Shown: piece after piece, positions 28,740 to 39,280 of the stretch
Layout: each line of letters opens with the position of its first letter
How positions within the stretch are numbered: the stretch's first letter is position 1
Assembly: GCF_001598055.1 (NCBI RefSeq)
Contig: NZ_CP014845.1
Coordinates: 2,232,001-2,296,000, forward strand
Direction of reading: 5' to 3'
Length of the DNA: 64,000 nt
Source: Cupriavidus nantongensis
Lineage (GTDB): Bacteria; Pseudomonadota; Gammaproteobacteria; Burkholderiales; Burkholderiaceae
Made by a program: the position numbers and the translations under genes
The notes under the pieces: generated by a model
Seen by the model: only the letters and a program-made list of their open reading frames with translations
Database searches by the model: none
What the model was told of the DNA's origin: nothing

Positions 28740-30428
28740 ATGCCCGACTTCCACGCACCTCACCTGCCGGTGCCGCCGGCACCACCGCCCGATTCGTCCC
28801 GTCCCTGGCCGCAGCGCATCCCGGTGCTGATTGCCGGCGGCGGCCCGGTCGGCCTGACCCTGGCCGCACTGCTGGCGCGCCAGGGCATTGCCGCGCTGGC
28901 GGTGGAAGCCGACGACGGCTACTGCGCCGGCAGCCGTGCGATCTGCATGGCGCGGCGCTCGCTGGAAATCCTGGGCTGGGCCGGCGCCGACCGGGCCATG
29001 GTCGAGACCGGCCTGCCCTGGGTCGGCGGGCGCAGCTACTACCGCGACACGCAAGTGCTGCATTTCCAGATGCCGAGCGAGCCGGGCGAGCGCTTTGCGC
29101 CGATGGTCAACATCCAGCAGTACTACCTGGAGGCCTTCGCCCACGATGCCGCGCTGCGCGGCGCGTCGCCTGCCGACGTGCGCTTCGGCGCGCGCCTGCG
29201 GACGCTGCGCCAGCACGCCGGCGGCGTGGTCGCCGAGATCGAGACCGGCGACGGCGTGGTGGAAGTCGATGCGCAATGGCTGGTGGCGTGCGACGGCGGA
29301 CGCAGCACGGTGCGCGAGCAGCTGGGCCTGCGCATGGAAGGCACGCAGTACGAAGGCCGCTACGTGATCGTCGATATCGTGCAGAAGACGCGGCGCGAGG
29401 TGGAGCGGCTGGCCTGGTTCGACCCGCCCTCCAATCCCGGCTCGACCCTGCTGATGCACCGGCAGCCCGACGACGTCTGGCGCATCGACTACCAGATCCG
29501 CGACGACGAAGACCCCGACGAGGCGGTCAAACCCGAGAACGTGCTGCCGCGCGTGCAGAGCCACCTCGACATGATCGGCGAGACCGAGCCGTGGCGGCCG
29601 CTGTGGATCTCGATGTACAACGCCAAGTGCCTGACCTTGCAGGACTACCGCCATGGCCGCGTGCTGTTCGCCGGCGACGCCGCGCACCTGGTGCCGATCT
29701 TCGGCGTGCGCGGGCTCAATTCGGGGCTGGACGATGCCGGCAACCTGGCGTGGAAGCTGGCCTGGGTGCTGCGCGGCCAGGCCGCGGACAGCCTGCTCGA
29801 TACCTACTCCGCCGAGCGCCTGCACGCCACGCGCCAGAACCTTGCCTACGGCGCCAAGAGCACCGAGTTCATGGCGCCGCCCGACTTCGCCTTCAAGCTG
29901 ATGCGCGAGGCCACGCTGCGACTGGCGTCATTCGAGCCTGCTGTGCGTTCGCTGATCAATCCGCGCCAGTCGGCACCGGTTGCCTATATCGAATCGGCGC
30001 TGAACGGTCCCAGCGACTTCGGCAGCGACTGTCCGGGCGCGGCACCGGGCGTGCCCGCGTCGGATCTGCGCGTGGACGGGCCGGACGGCATCCGGCATCT
30101 GACGCAATGCTTCGGGCAGCGCTTCACGCTGCTCTGGTTCGGGCATGGCGCCGATCGAGCTGCACTGCCCGAGCCGCTGGCAGCGCTCACGCGGGAACAT
30201 CCGCAAGCCCTGCACGCGTTTGAAGTCGTCAGCGGCGCCCCGGCCGGCGCCGGCGCGCTGGCGGATGTCGACGGCCAGGCCCACGCCCGCTATGGCGCAA
30301 ACCCCGGCACGCTGTACCTGGTCCGTCCCGATGGCTATGTGCTGGCACGCTGGCGCAAACCGTCATGGGACGCCGTGCGCACCACCCTCGCCCCCCTGCT
30401 GCAAACCGGAGCCCGCCATGCAAGCTGA
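28740..30428 (+). CDS. FAD-dependent aromatic hydroxylase-like monooxygenase
   Basis: A 562-residue group A flavoprotein monooxygenase. VLIAGGGPVGLTLAALLARQG (about 30-50) is the GxGxxG site, WLVACDGGRSTVREQLGL the DG motif, and GRVLFAGDAAHLVPIFGVRGLNSGLDDAGNL the second FAD motif with the conserved GDAAH-P. A thioredoxin-like C-terminal domain follows. Close relatives hydroxylate phenols or 3-hydroxyphenylpropionate-type acids using NAD(P)H. ATG 28740 lies 34 bp after the operator. The gene overlaps the next by 11 bp. Confidence 0.9.
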   Translation: MPDFHAPHLPVPPAPPPDSSRPWPQRIPVLIAGGGPVGLTLAALLARQGIAALAVEADDGYCAGSRAICMARRSLEILGWAGADRAMVETGLPWVGGRSYYRDTQVLHFQMPSEPGERFAPMVNIQQYYLEAFAHDAALRGASPADVRFGARLRTLRQHAGGVVAEIETGDGVVEVDAQWLVACDGGRSTVREQLGLRMEGTQYEGRYVIVDIVQKTRREVERLAWFDPPSNPGSTLLMHRQPDDVWRIDYQIRDDEDPDEAVKPENVLPRVQSHLDMIGETEPWRPLWISMYNAKCLTLQDYRHGRVLFAGDAAHLVPIFGVRGLNSGLDDAGNLAWKLAWVLRGQAADSLLDTYSAERLHATRQNLAYGAKSTEFMAPPDFAFKLMREATLRLASFEPAVRSLINPRQSAPVAYIESALNGPSDFGSDCPGAAPGVPASDLRVDGPDGIRHLTQCFGQRFTLLWFGHGADRAALPEPLAALTREHPQALHAFEVVSGAPAGAGALADVDGQAHARYGANPGTLYLVRPDGYVLARWRKPSWDAVRTTLAPLLQTGARHAS

Positions 30429-30645
30429 AGACCTCGACCAGGCCTATACCCGACTGTGCGCAGCCATGGGCCGCACCGGCGAAGCGCGTGCGCCGCTGCT
30501 GCTGGCGATGGTGTGCCTGGGCCTGATGAGCCGCCAGCCAGCACTGGCGCCGGTGCTGGCGCTGATCGACGAGGCCGAGGCGCGCAGCCGGCAAGAGGGG
30601 CCCGGGGGCTCTACAATGCCGACGCCCGAATCGGAAACGCCATGA
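30418..30645 (+). CDS. DUF2783-like small protein
   Basis: A 75-residue acidic helical protein beginning MQAEDLDQAYTRLCAAMGRTG. Small proteins of this kind commonly lie directly after such flavin monooxygenases and are annotated DUF2783. It overlaps the hydroxylase by 11 bp and the MarR start by 4 bp (ATGA), so the three are co-translated. Role unknown, possibly an accessory to the hydroxylase. Confidence 0.75.
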   Translation: MQAEDLDQAYTRLCAAMGRTGEARAPLLLAMVCLGLMSRQPALAPVLALIDEAEARSRQEGPGGSTMPTPESETP

Positions 30646-31115
30646 AGCCACTGCCACGCCTCGAACAGTTCCTGACCTACCGCCTGCACCAGGTCAACAA
30701 GCTCAGCGACAAGGACAGCGCCGCCGCCTACCTGGAGCAATGCGGGCTGCTGCTCAGCGAGGGGCGCTGCCTGGCGGCGATCGGCGCCTTCGCGCCGCTG
30801 TCGGTCAACGCCCTGGCGCAGCGCGCCAACCTGACCAAGGGCCAGGCCAGCCGCTCGGCACAAGCGCTGGTGGCGCGCGGGCTGGTCAGCAAGGAAGCCA
30901 GCGCGGCCGACGGGCGCGGCGTGGTGCTGTCGCTGACCGCGCAGGGCAAGCCGCTGTACCGGCAGGCGATCGCCATGATCGCCCGGCGCAATGAAGAGAT
31001 CTTCGGCTGCCTGAGCGAAGACGAGCAGGCGCTGCTGGGCAGCCTGCTCGACCGGCTGGTGGCGCACGCCGGCCAGCAAGACGCGGAAGGCCCCGACGAC
31101 GACGCGGACGCCTGA
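30642..31115 (+). CDS. MarR-family transcriptional regulator
   Basis: A 157-residue winged-helix protein. LSVNALAQRANLTKGQASRSAQALVARGLVSKEASAADGRGVVLSLTAQGKPLYRQ is the MarR recognition helix and wing with the family DGR. It is the last gene of the hydroxylase operon and the likely ligand of the palindrome at 28680-28706. A phenolic effector would be usual for this arrangement. Confidence 0.93.
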   Translation: MKPLPRLEQFLTYRLHQVNKLSDKDSAAAYLEQCGLLLSEGRCLAAIGAFAPLSVNALAQRANLTKGQASRSAQALVARGLVSKEASAADGRGVVLSLTAQGKPLYRQAIAMIARRNEEIFGCLSEDEQALLGSLLDRLVAHAGQQDAEGPDDDADA

Positions 31116-31119
31116 ACGC

Positions 31120-31575
31120 TCAGCGGCGCAGGTTGTCCACGTGCGCGCGGGCGCCGTCGCGGCGCGCGGCCTCCGCGATCTCGTTGCTGACCACGGTCTG
31201 TCCGATCGGCGCCAGCGCAATGCCGGCCAGCTTCAGGTGCTGGATCGCGAACGGGATGCCGATGATGGTGACGAAGTTGGCCACCGCCGCCATCACGTGG
31301 CCGATGGCCAGCCACACGCCGGCAAAGACAAACCACAGCACATTGCCCACCAGCCCGAACGCACCGGTGCCGACATCGTCGCGCCCGGTCAGTTCGCGCC
31401 GGCTGATGGCCTGCTTGCCGAACGGAAAGAAGGTGAAGCCGCCGATCACGAAGCAGGCCTTGCCCCAGGGAATGCCGATGATCGAAATGAAGGCCAGCAG
31501 CCCTGCCAGCCACCAGGCCAGGCCCATCACCACGCCGCCAAGGATGAACCAGAGGAAGTTGCCGATCGCGCGCAT
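31120..31575 (-). CDS. yccF: YccF-family inner membrane protein
   Basis: A 151-residue membrane protein. It begins MRAIGNFLWFILGGVVMGLAWWLAGLLAFISIIGIPWGKA, with a second copy of the same motif (LVGNVLWFVFAGVWLAIGHVMAAVANFVTIIGIPFAIQHLKLA), the two-repeat hallmark of YccF. Function unknown. It ends 4 bp from the MarR stop, tail to tail. Confidence 0.93.
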   Translation of the reverse strand: MRAIGNFLWFILGGVVMGLAWWLAGLLAFISIIGIPWGKACFVIGGFTFFPFGKQAISRRELTGRDDVGTGAFGLVGNVLWFVFAGVWLAIGHVMAAVANFVTIIGIPFAIQHLKLAGIALAPIGQTVVSNEIAEAARRDGARAHVDNLRR

Positions 31576-31662
31576 GCTGTCGTTGCACCATTGAGGAGAG
31601 GAACACGCATGATACGCAATGGCGTCGCGCCGGCATGGCGCCAGAGGGCTTGCGCAGCAAAA

Positions 31663-31679
31663 GCGTACCCGTTTCTGCG
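31663..31679 (-). repeat. Dispersed origin-type iteron
   Basis: The exact origin consensus CGCAGAAACGGGTACGC on the minus strand. The flank AGCAAAA before it (plus strand) is shared with the copy inside glk. Confidence 0.85.
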
Positions 31680-31797
31680 TGCTGCGGCGGGGCCAGTCAA
31701 AGCCATGCCTCGGCGCCTGCGGACCGGCTAAAACGCCTGTTTTGGCTGGCTAGCCAACCCACGCAACCGCGTCGCCTGCCCGGCCTGCGGGCGCAAA

Positions 31798-31814
31798 GCG
31801 TACCCGTTTCTGCG
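31798..31814 (-). repeat. Dispersed origin-type iteron
   Basis: The exact consensus on the minus strand, 135 bp from the previous copy and in the same direction. Confidence 0.85.
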
Positions 31815-31933
31815 TGTCGATCGATAGGTTGTCGCTTGTGGCAAGCCTTGCGCAGAGCAGAAGAAAAACGGGGTTTGCACTCGCGCTTCAGGCAGTTGCG
31901 CAATGGTCAGGGCGCGATGTTTGCCGACGCAGG

Positions 31934-33258
<1,325 letters not shown>

Positions 33259-33259
<1 letters not shown>

Positions 33260-33972
33260 CAGCGGCCCTCCCCATCGCCATCCGCGGCCGCTTCGCTGTC
33301 CAGGCGCGGCACCACATAGCCCACGCCGCGGATATTGCGGATCAGCGCCGCGCCGAACTTCTTGCGCAGCGCGTGGATATAGACCTCGACGGTATTGCTG
33401 CCGACCTCGTCGTCCCAGCCATAGAGCCGCTCCTGCAGCTGCGGCACCGACCACACCTTGCCCGGGCGCGCCATCAGCGCCGACAGCAGCGCGAACTCGC
33501 GCGCCGACAGCCGCACCGGTTCGCCGCGGCAGGTAGCTTCGCGCGTGGCGGGGTTGAGCACGATCTCGCCGTAGGTGACCAGCGGTTCGGCGCGCCCGGC
33601 GGCGCGGCGTGCCAGTGCGTGCATGCGCGCGGCCAGCTCCTGCAGGTCGAAGGGCTTGACCAGGTAATCGTCGGCACCGGCATTGAGGCCCGCGACACGG
33701 TCGGCAACGGCGTCGCGCGCGGTCAGGATCAGCACCGGCGTGGGCACGCCGCGTGCCCGCAGCGCGCGCAGCACTTCCAGGCCGGGGCGGCGCGGCAGTC
33801 CCAGGTCGAGCAGGATCAGGTCGTAGCACGCCTGGCCGTCCGCCGCGGTGGTGGCTGCGGACAGGCCCGCCTCGCCGTCGCGCACCCAATCGACGGCAAA
33901 GCCTTCCTGGCGCAGCGCCAGCTTGACGCTCTCGCCGATCATGGCGTCGTCTTCGACCAGCAGTACGCGCAT
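33259..33972 (-). CDS. QseB/OmpR-family response regulator
   Basis: A 237-residue regulator. The receiver domain (1-120) has the EDD acidic pair, phosphoacceptor Asp in YDLILLDLGLP and Lys in VKPFD. An OmpR winged helix (about 130-225) ends IRNIRGVGYVVP. It starts 2 bp after glk ends, so it is almost certainly transcribed with the sugar-catabolic genes. Confidence 0.94.
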
Positions 33973-33974
33973 GG

Positions 33975-34988
33975 CTAGGCGTTCCCGCCCGCGCCGCCGA
34001 GGCGTTCGGCCAGCGCCTGCGCCAGCCCTGCCAATGCCGGATGGCTGGCGGTGATGACATGGACCGGCACCGCCTCGAGCCAGCCGCGCATGCGGCCCTT
34101 GGCGACAAAGCGCTCGGCGAACACCGAATCCTGCAGCGCCGGCACGAAGCGCGGCAGGATGCCGCCGCCCAGATAGACCCCGCCGCGCGCGCCGATCACC
34201 AGCGCGATATCGGCCGCGACCGAGCCCAGCAGCCCGAAGAACACCGCCATGGCGCGCTGGCACAGCGGGTCGTTGCGCTCGAACGCGCCCGCGGTGACCT
34301 GCGCCGGCTGCAGCGGCGCGAGCAAAAGCGTACCCGTTTCTGCGGCCAGCGCGGCATGGATATGCGACAGGCCGCTGCCGCTCAGCAGGCGCTCGGCCGA
34401 GACCCGGCCGACGTTGCGCCGGGCCGCGCGCCACGCGATCCATTCGTCGTCGGTGTCGGGCATCAGCTCGATATGGCCGCCTTCGCCGGCCAGCGCCACG
34501 GCCTGCCCGCCCGGCGCCGGCACCAGCCCGGAAACGCCCAGGCCGGTGCCGGGCCCGACCAGCGCCAGCGGCGCGGTGCGCACCGCGGTGCCGGCGCGCA
34601 CCTGCACCAGGCCGTCGGCGGGCAGGTGCGGCAGGGCCAGCGCCAGCGCGGTGAAGTCGTTGATGGCCACCAGTGTCTGCAGCCCCAGCGCGCGCCGCAT
34701 GCCGTCGATCGAGAAGGTCCAGTTGTGGTTGGTCAGCCGGACCTGGTCGCCGGTCACCGGATTGGCCAGGCCGATCGCGGCGTGCCGCGGCGTGGGCTGG
34801 CCCGCGCCGGCGAGGCCGTCGAGGTACTGGCGCAGCGCGGCCTCCAGCGACGGGAAATCGACCACCTTCAGCGCCGTCACCTGCCCGATCCGCATCGGCG
34901 CGGTCTCCAGCGCGAAACGCACGTTGGTGCCGCCTACATCGCCGAGCAGGCGGGGAAAGTCAGCGGAGAAGGATGCGGTAGTGGCCAT
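33975..34988 (-). CDS. glk: Glucokinase
   Basis: A 337-residue kinase making glucose 6-phosphate from glucose and ATP. The phosphate loop LLGDVGGTNVRFALE, sugar site LTNHNWTFS and INDFTALALALP, and adenosine motif VGPGTGLGVSG identify the proteobacterial Glk family. ATG 34988 precedes SADFPRLLGDVGGTN. Around residues 216-224 the chain reads AAETGTLLL, translated directly from an iteron embedded in frame (34328-34344) with unusual TTG and CTT codons nearby. It feeds the adjacent zwf, pgl and edd steps of the Entner-Doudoroff route. Confidence 0.94.
   Translation of the reverse strand: MATTASFSADFPRLLGDVGGTNVRFALETAPMRIGQVTALKVVDFPSLEAALRQYLDGLAGAGQPTPRHAAIGLANPVTGDQVRLTNHNWTFSIDGMRRALGLQTLVAINDFTALALALPHLPADGLVQVRAGTAVRTAPLALVGPGTGLGVSGLVPAPGGQAVALAGEGGHIELMPDTDDEWIAWRAARRNVGRVSAERLLSGSGLSHIHAALAAETGTLLLAPLQPAQVTAGAFERNDPLCQRAMAVFFGLLGSVAADIALVIGARGGVYLGGGILPRFVPALQDSVFAERFVAKGRMRGWLEAVPVHVITASHPALAGLAQALAERLGGAGGNA
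34328..34344 (-). repeat. Iteron embedded in the glk coding sequence
   Basis: The exact consensus CGCAGAAACGGGTACGC lies in glk's sense direction and is read as A-E-T-G-T. The match to the intergenic copy at 31663 continues through seven further bases on one side. Confidence 0.85.
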
Positions 34989-35043
34989 GGCAGCGGATCT
35001 CGTTCCTCGCGCAAAGGTGGGGCAAGTGGGACCGTCGGGGCGG

Positions 35044-35724
35044 TCAGGTCTTGAACACGTCAAGCCCGTGCCGGTGTTGCGACAGCACCAGGCTCACCGG
35101 CAACGACGGCGTGGGGCCCTGCAGCGCGCGCTCCAGCACCGCGGCCTTGGCCGCGCCGGAGACCGACAGGAACACGCGCTCGGCGGCCAGCAGCGCGGCC
35201 AGGTTCAGCGTGATGCGCGCATGCGGCGCCACCGATGGGTGGGTAATGACGTAGCCCGGCTGCCGCTCGCTCAACGCACCCTGCAGTTCGGGCGCATCCG
35301 GGAACAGCGAGGCGGTATGCCCGTCCTCGCCCATGCCCAGCACCACCACGTCGGGCTGGCGGAACGCGGCGTTGGCGCGCGCCACCGCCTGCGCGGGCGC
35401 GGCGGCGTCCTGCGCGTCGGCAATCAGCGGCACGAAGGCGGCGCTGGCCGCGGCCTCGCGCAAAAGGTGGGCACGCACCAGCGCGGCGTTGCTGTCTGCG
35501 TGGTCGGGCGGCACCACGCGTTCGTCGACCAGCGTGATGGTCACCGCGTCCCAGCGCACATGCCGGTGGCGCAGCCGCTCGAACATCGCCACCGGCGAGC
35601 GCCCGCCCGAGACCGCCAGCACCGCCCAGCCCCTGACGCGCACGGCGAGCTCCAGCGCATTGCCGATCGAGATCGCCAGGGCCTCGGCCTGGTCCATCGG
35701 CGTGGGATGTTCGAACAGGCGCAT
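35044..35724 (-). CDS. pgl: 6-phosphogluconolactonase
   Basis: A 226-residue DevB/SOL-type lactonase hydrolysing 6-phosphogluconolactone. It shows LAVSGGRSPVAMFERL, ITLVDERVVPPDHADSN and VVLGMGEDGHTASLFPDAPEL, the family's phosphate and catalytic motifs (His in DGHTASLFP). It lies 33 bp after zwf and 55 bp before glk, in the same direction. Confidence 0.95.
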   Translation of the reverse strand: MRLFEHPTPMDQAEALAISIGNALELAVRVRGWAVLAVSGGRSPVAMFERLRHRHVRWDAVTITLVDERVVPPDHADSNAALVRAHLLREAAASAAFVPLIADAQDAAAPAQAVARANAAFRQPDVVVLGMGEDGHTASLFPDAPELQGALSERQPGYVITHPSVAPHARITLNLAALLAAERVFLSVSGAAKAAVLERALQGPTPSLPVSLVLSQHRHGLDVFKT

Positions 35725-35757
35725 GGCGGCTTCCTTTGCAGTGTGCGAGCCGATGGC

Positions 35758-37221
35758 TCAGGCTTCCTCGTGCCACAGGCCGCCGTCGCGCGACATCAGC
35801 GCCGACGACGCCGCCGGCCCCCAGGTGCCGGCGGTATAGGGCTTGGGCGGGACCGTGCTGGCTTCCCAGGTATCGATGATCGGCTCGACCCAGCGCCATG
35901 CCTGCACCTGCTCGTCGCGGCGCACGAACAGGCCCAGCCGGCCACGGATCACGTCCAGCAGCAGCCGTTCATAGGCGCCGGCGCGGCGCACCTTGAACGA
36001 GTTGGCGAAGTCCAGGTCGAGCGAGGTGGGCGTCAGCTCCAGCGTATCGCCGGGCTGCTTGACCAGGCAGTACAGGCGGATGCTTTCCTCGGGCTGCAGC
36101 TGGATCACCAGCCGGTTCTGCGGCGACTGCGTCAGCGGCCGCGGGAAGATTGCGTGCGGCACGTCGCGGAAGTGGATCACGATCTCGGCCACGCGCGACT
36201 GCATGCGCTTGCCGGTGCGCAGGTAGAACGGCACCCCTTCCCAGCGCCAGTTGGCGATCTCGGCCTTGATCGCGACAAAGGTCTCGGTACGGCTGTCGGG
36301 CGCGATGCCTTCTTCCTCGAGGTAGCCGGGCACCGGCTTGCCGCCGATCGCGCCGGAGCGGTACTGGCCGCGCACGGTTTTCTCGGCCACGTCCTGCGGC
36401 GTGATCGGCCGGAGCGCTTTCAGGATCTTGATCTTCTCGTCGCGGATGGCGTCTTCGCTGAGGCTGGCCGGGGGCTCCATCGCCACCATGCACAGCAGCT
36501 GCAGCAGGTGGTTCTGCACCATGTCGCGCAGCGCGCCGGTGCGGTCGTAGAAATCGCCGCGCGTTTCCACGCCCAGTTCTTCGGCGATGGTGATCTGCAC
36601 GTCCTGTACCCACTCGCGGCGCCACAGCGGCTCGAACAGCGCGTTGCCAAAGCGGATCGCCATCAGGTTCTGCACCGACTCCTTGCCCAGGTAATGGTCG
36701 ATGCGATAGATCTGCTCTTCGGCAAAGAATTTCGCCACCGCCGAGTTGATGGCCTCGTTCGATTCCAGGTCGTGGCCCAGCGGCTTTTCCAGCACGATGC
36801 GCACGTTGGGCGCGTGGCGTGTGTTCAGGCCGGTGCGCGCCAGCTGCTCGCAGATGGACACGAACAGATGCGGGGCGGTGGCGAGATAGCACACCACCAC
36901 CTCGGGCTTGCGCGACAGCAGCTGCTCGGCCAGCGCATCGAAATGCGCCGGCACGCGTGCATCGGCCTGCACGTAGACGATGCGTGCGCAGAACCTGTCC
37001 CATGACTCGGGCGGCGCATGGGCCAGCGCGGGCCGCACGCTCTGTTCCAGCGAGGCGATGTAGTCCGCGCTCGACATCGGTTGGCTGCCGGTGGCGAGGA
37101 TGCGTGCGGCCGGATGCAGCAGCCCGGCGTGGTGCGCATCGAACAGGGACGGCAGCAGCTTGCGCCGCGCCAGGTCGCCGGTGCCGCCGAACAGCACCAT
37201 GTCGAAATCAGGCATGCTCAC
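35758..37221 (-). CDS. zwf: Glucose-6-phosphate 1-dehydrogenase
   Basis: A 487-residue dehydrogenase giving 6-phosphogluconolactone and reduced nicotinamide. VLFGGTGDLARRKLLPSLF is the dinucleotide site, and RIDHYLGKE the active-site signature with the catalytic His. A GTG at 37221 placed after AAGGAG is the likely start; ATG 37215 is the alternative. It heads the zwf-pgl-glk-two-component set and is divergent from edd across 211 bp holding one iteron. Confidence 0.96.
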   Translation of the reverse strand: MSMPDFDMVLFGGTGDLARRKLLPSLFDAHHAGLLHPAARILATGSQPMSSADYIASLEQSVRPALAHAPPESWDRFCARIVYVQADARVPAHFDALAEQLLSRKPEVVVCYLATAPHLFVSICEQLARTGLNTRHAPNVRIVLEKPLGHDLESNEAINSAVAKFFAEEQIYRIDHYLGKESVQNLMAIRFGNALFEPLWRREWVQDVQITIAEELGVETRGDFYDRTGALRDMVQNHLLQLLCMVAMEPPASLSEDAIRDEKIKILKALRPITPQDVAEKTVRGQYRSGAIGGKPVPGYLEEEGIAPDSRTETFVAIKAEIANWRWEGVPFYLRTGKRMQSRVAEIVIHFRDVPHAIFPRPLTQSPQNRLVIQLQPEESIRLYCLVKQPGDTLELTPTSLDLDFANSFKVRRAGAYERLLLDVIRGRLGLFVRRDEQVQAWRWVEPIIDTWEASTVPPKPYTAGTWGPAASSALMSRDGGLWHEEA

Positions 37222-37318
37222 CCTGCGCTCCTTGACGATTCGAGTTGTCGCGGCCAGCGCGCGATGGCCGGCCGGGTAGCGGCCAGTTTACGTGAGTTGC
37301 TACGGCTTGGCGAGGCAA

Positions 37319-37335
37319 GCGTACCCATTTCTGCG
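37319..37335 (-). repeat. Dispersed iteron in the zwf/edd divergent region
   Basis: CGCAGAAATGGGTACGC on the minus strand, the same one-base variant seen at origin copies 55458 and 55507. Confidence 0.8.
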
Positions 37336-37432
37336 TGGTTGGCGCAGGCCGCGGGCGGGCCATCAGGCGCCCGCTACCGTGCAGGCCCCGGCAAAGTGCG
37401 CTAGGCTGAAAGCTCCCCCGCAGGAGAACCCC

Positions 37433-39280
37433 ATGCCACGTCATCCAGTGCTCGAGCGGGTCACCGCCCGCATCGTCTCCCGCAGCACCGCCTCGCGCCA
37501 GGCGTATCTTGACCGCACCCGCGCCATGGCCGGGCACAAGGTCGAACGCGCGCAGCTTTCCTGTACCAACCTCGCCCACGCGGTAGCCGCCATGCCGGAC
37601 GCCGCCAAGATCCGGCTGAAGGCCGACGAGCGGCCCAACCTGGCCATCGTCTCGGCCTACAACGACATGCTGTCGGCGCACCAGCCGCTGGCGGCGTTCC
37701 CGCAATGGCTCAAGGAAGCCGCGCTCGAGGCCGGCGGCACCGCGCAGTTTGCCGGCGGCACGCCGGCGATGTGCGACGGCGTTACGCAGGGCCAGGACGG
37801 CATGGACCTGTCGCTGTTCTCGCGCGACGTGATTGCGCTGGCCACGGCGGTGGCGCTGTCGCACCAGATGTTCGATGGCGCGCTGTACCTGGGCGTGTGC
37901 GACAAGATCGTGCCCGGGCTGGTGATGGGCGCGCTGTCCTTCGGCCACCTGCCCGCGGTGTTCGTGCCCGGCGGGCCGATGACCACCGGCATCAGCAACG
38001 ACGAGAAGGCGCACACGCGGCAGCTCTACGCCGAAGGCAAGATCGGCCGCAAGGAACTGCTCGAGGCCGAGACCCGCTCCTACCACGGACCCGGCACCTG
38101 CACCTTCTACGGCACCGCCAACTCCAACCAGATGCTGATGGAAATGATGGGCCTGCATCTGCCGGGCACAGCCTTCGTCAATCCCAACACGCCGCTGCGC
38201 GAAGCGCTGACGCGCGAGGCCGCGCGCCAGGCGCTGAAGCTGGTGCATGGCGGCGAGCGCTATACGCCAGTGGCCGAGGTGCTGGACGAGCGCGCCTTCG
38301 TCAACGGCATCGTCGGGCTGCTCGCCACCGGCGGCTCCACCAACCATACGCTGCACCTGATCGCGATGGCGCGCGTGGCCGGCATCGTGCTGAGCTGGGA
38401 CGATTTCGATGAGCTGTCGGCGGTGGTGCCGCTGCTGGCGCGCGTGTACCCGAACGGCAAGGCCGACGTGAACCAGTTCCAGGCCGCCGGCGGGCTGGCG
38501 GTGGTGATCCGCGGCCTGCTCGCGCTGGGCCTGCTGCACGACGACGTCACCACCATCGTCGGCCGGGGCCTGCAGGACTACACGCGCGAGCCGGTGCTGC
38601 GCGACGGCCAGCTGACGTGGATCGACGGCCCGGCCGCGCCGCTCGATGACAGCATCGTGCGCGCCGCCGACGCGCCCTTTGCGCCGGACGGCGGCATCAA
38701 GCTGCTCGACGGCAAGCTGGGCCGCGCGGTGATCAAGACCTCGGCGGTCAAGCCCGAGCACCAGGTGGTGCAGGCGCCGGCGATCGTGTTCGAGCATCAG
38801 GACGATGTGCTGCACGCCTTCAAGCGCGGCGAGCTCGAGCGCGACTTCGTTGCGGTGCTGCCCTGGCAGGGCCCGGCATCGTGCGGCATGCCGGAGCTGC
38901 ACAAGCTCACGCCCACGCTGACGGTGCTGCAGGACCGCGGCTTTCATGTGGCACTGGTGACCGACGGACGCATGTCGGGCGCATCGGGCAAGGTCCCGGC
39001 CGCCATCCACGTCTGCCCGGAAGCGCTGCGCGGCGGCGCGATCGCGCGCGTGCGCAGCGGCGACATGATGCGTGTCGACGCGACCACCGGCACGCTCGAC
39101 GTGCTGGTGCCCGACGACGAATGGCAGGCGCGCACGCCGGCGCGCCCGGACCTGAGCGCCAATCGCCACGGCGTCGGCCGCGACCTGTTCGCAACCTTCC
39201 GCTGCCAGGTCAGCACGGCCGAAAGCGGCGCCTGCACGCTGTTTTCGGATGAGGGCGAGGCGCAGGACGCGCGCGGCTAG
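37433..39280 (+). CDS. edd: Phosphogluconate dehydratase
   Basis: A 615-residue iron-sulfur dehydratase making 2-keto-3-deoxy-6-phosphogluconate, the first committed Entner-Doudoroff step. [23 protein letters not shown] and [22 protein letters not shown] hold cysteines of the Fe-S site; [23 protein letters not shown] is the C-terminal IlvD/Edd signature. CAGGAG precedes ATG 37433. No eda aldolase gene is adjacent. The last 4 bp overlap the convergent mscS-like gene. Confidence 0.96.
   Translation: MPRHPVLERVTARIVSRSTASRQAYLDRTRAMAGHKVERAQLSCTNLAHAVAAMPDAAKIRLKADERPNLAIVSAYNDMLSAHQPLAAFPQWLKEAALEAGGTAQFAGGTPAMCDGVTQGQDGMDLSLFSRDVIALATAVALSHQMFDGALYLGVCDKIVPGLVMGALSFGHLPAVFVPGGPMTTGISNDEKAHTRQLYAEGKIGRKELLEAETRSYHGPGTCTFYGTANSNQMLMEMMGLHLPGTAFVNPNTPLREALTREAARQALKLVHGGERYTPVAEVLDERAFVNGIVGLLATGGSTNHTLHLIAMARVAGIVLSWDDFDELSAVVPLLARVYPNGKADVNQFQAAGGLAVVIRGLLALGLLHDDVTTIVGRGLQDYTREPVLRDGQLTWIDGPAAPLDDSIVRAADAPFAPDGGIKLLDGKLGRAVIKTSAVKPEHQVVQAPAIVFEHQDDVLHAFKRGELERDFVAVLPWQGPASCGMPELHKLTPTLTVLQDRGFHVALVTDGRMSGASGKVPAAIHVCPEALRGGAIARVRSGDMMRVDATTGTLDVLVPDDEWQARTPARPDLSANRHGVGRDLFATFRCQVSTAESGACTLFSDEGEAQDARG

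Larger units (their letters stand above)
31576..31933. other. Intergenic region with two dispersed iterons
   Basis: This 358-bp gap lies upstream of yccF and downstream of the sensor kinase. The only structure recognised is the pair of iteron copies at 31663 and 31798. No convincing terminator follows the kinase gene. Confidence 0.6.
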
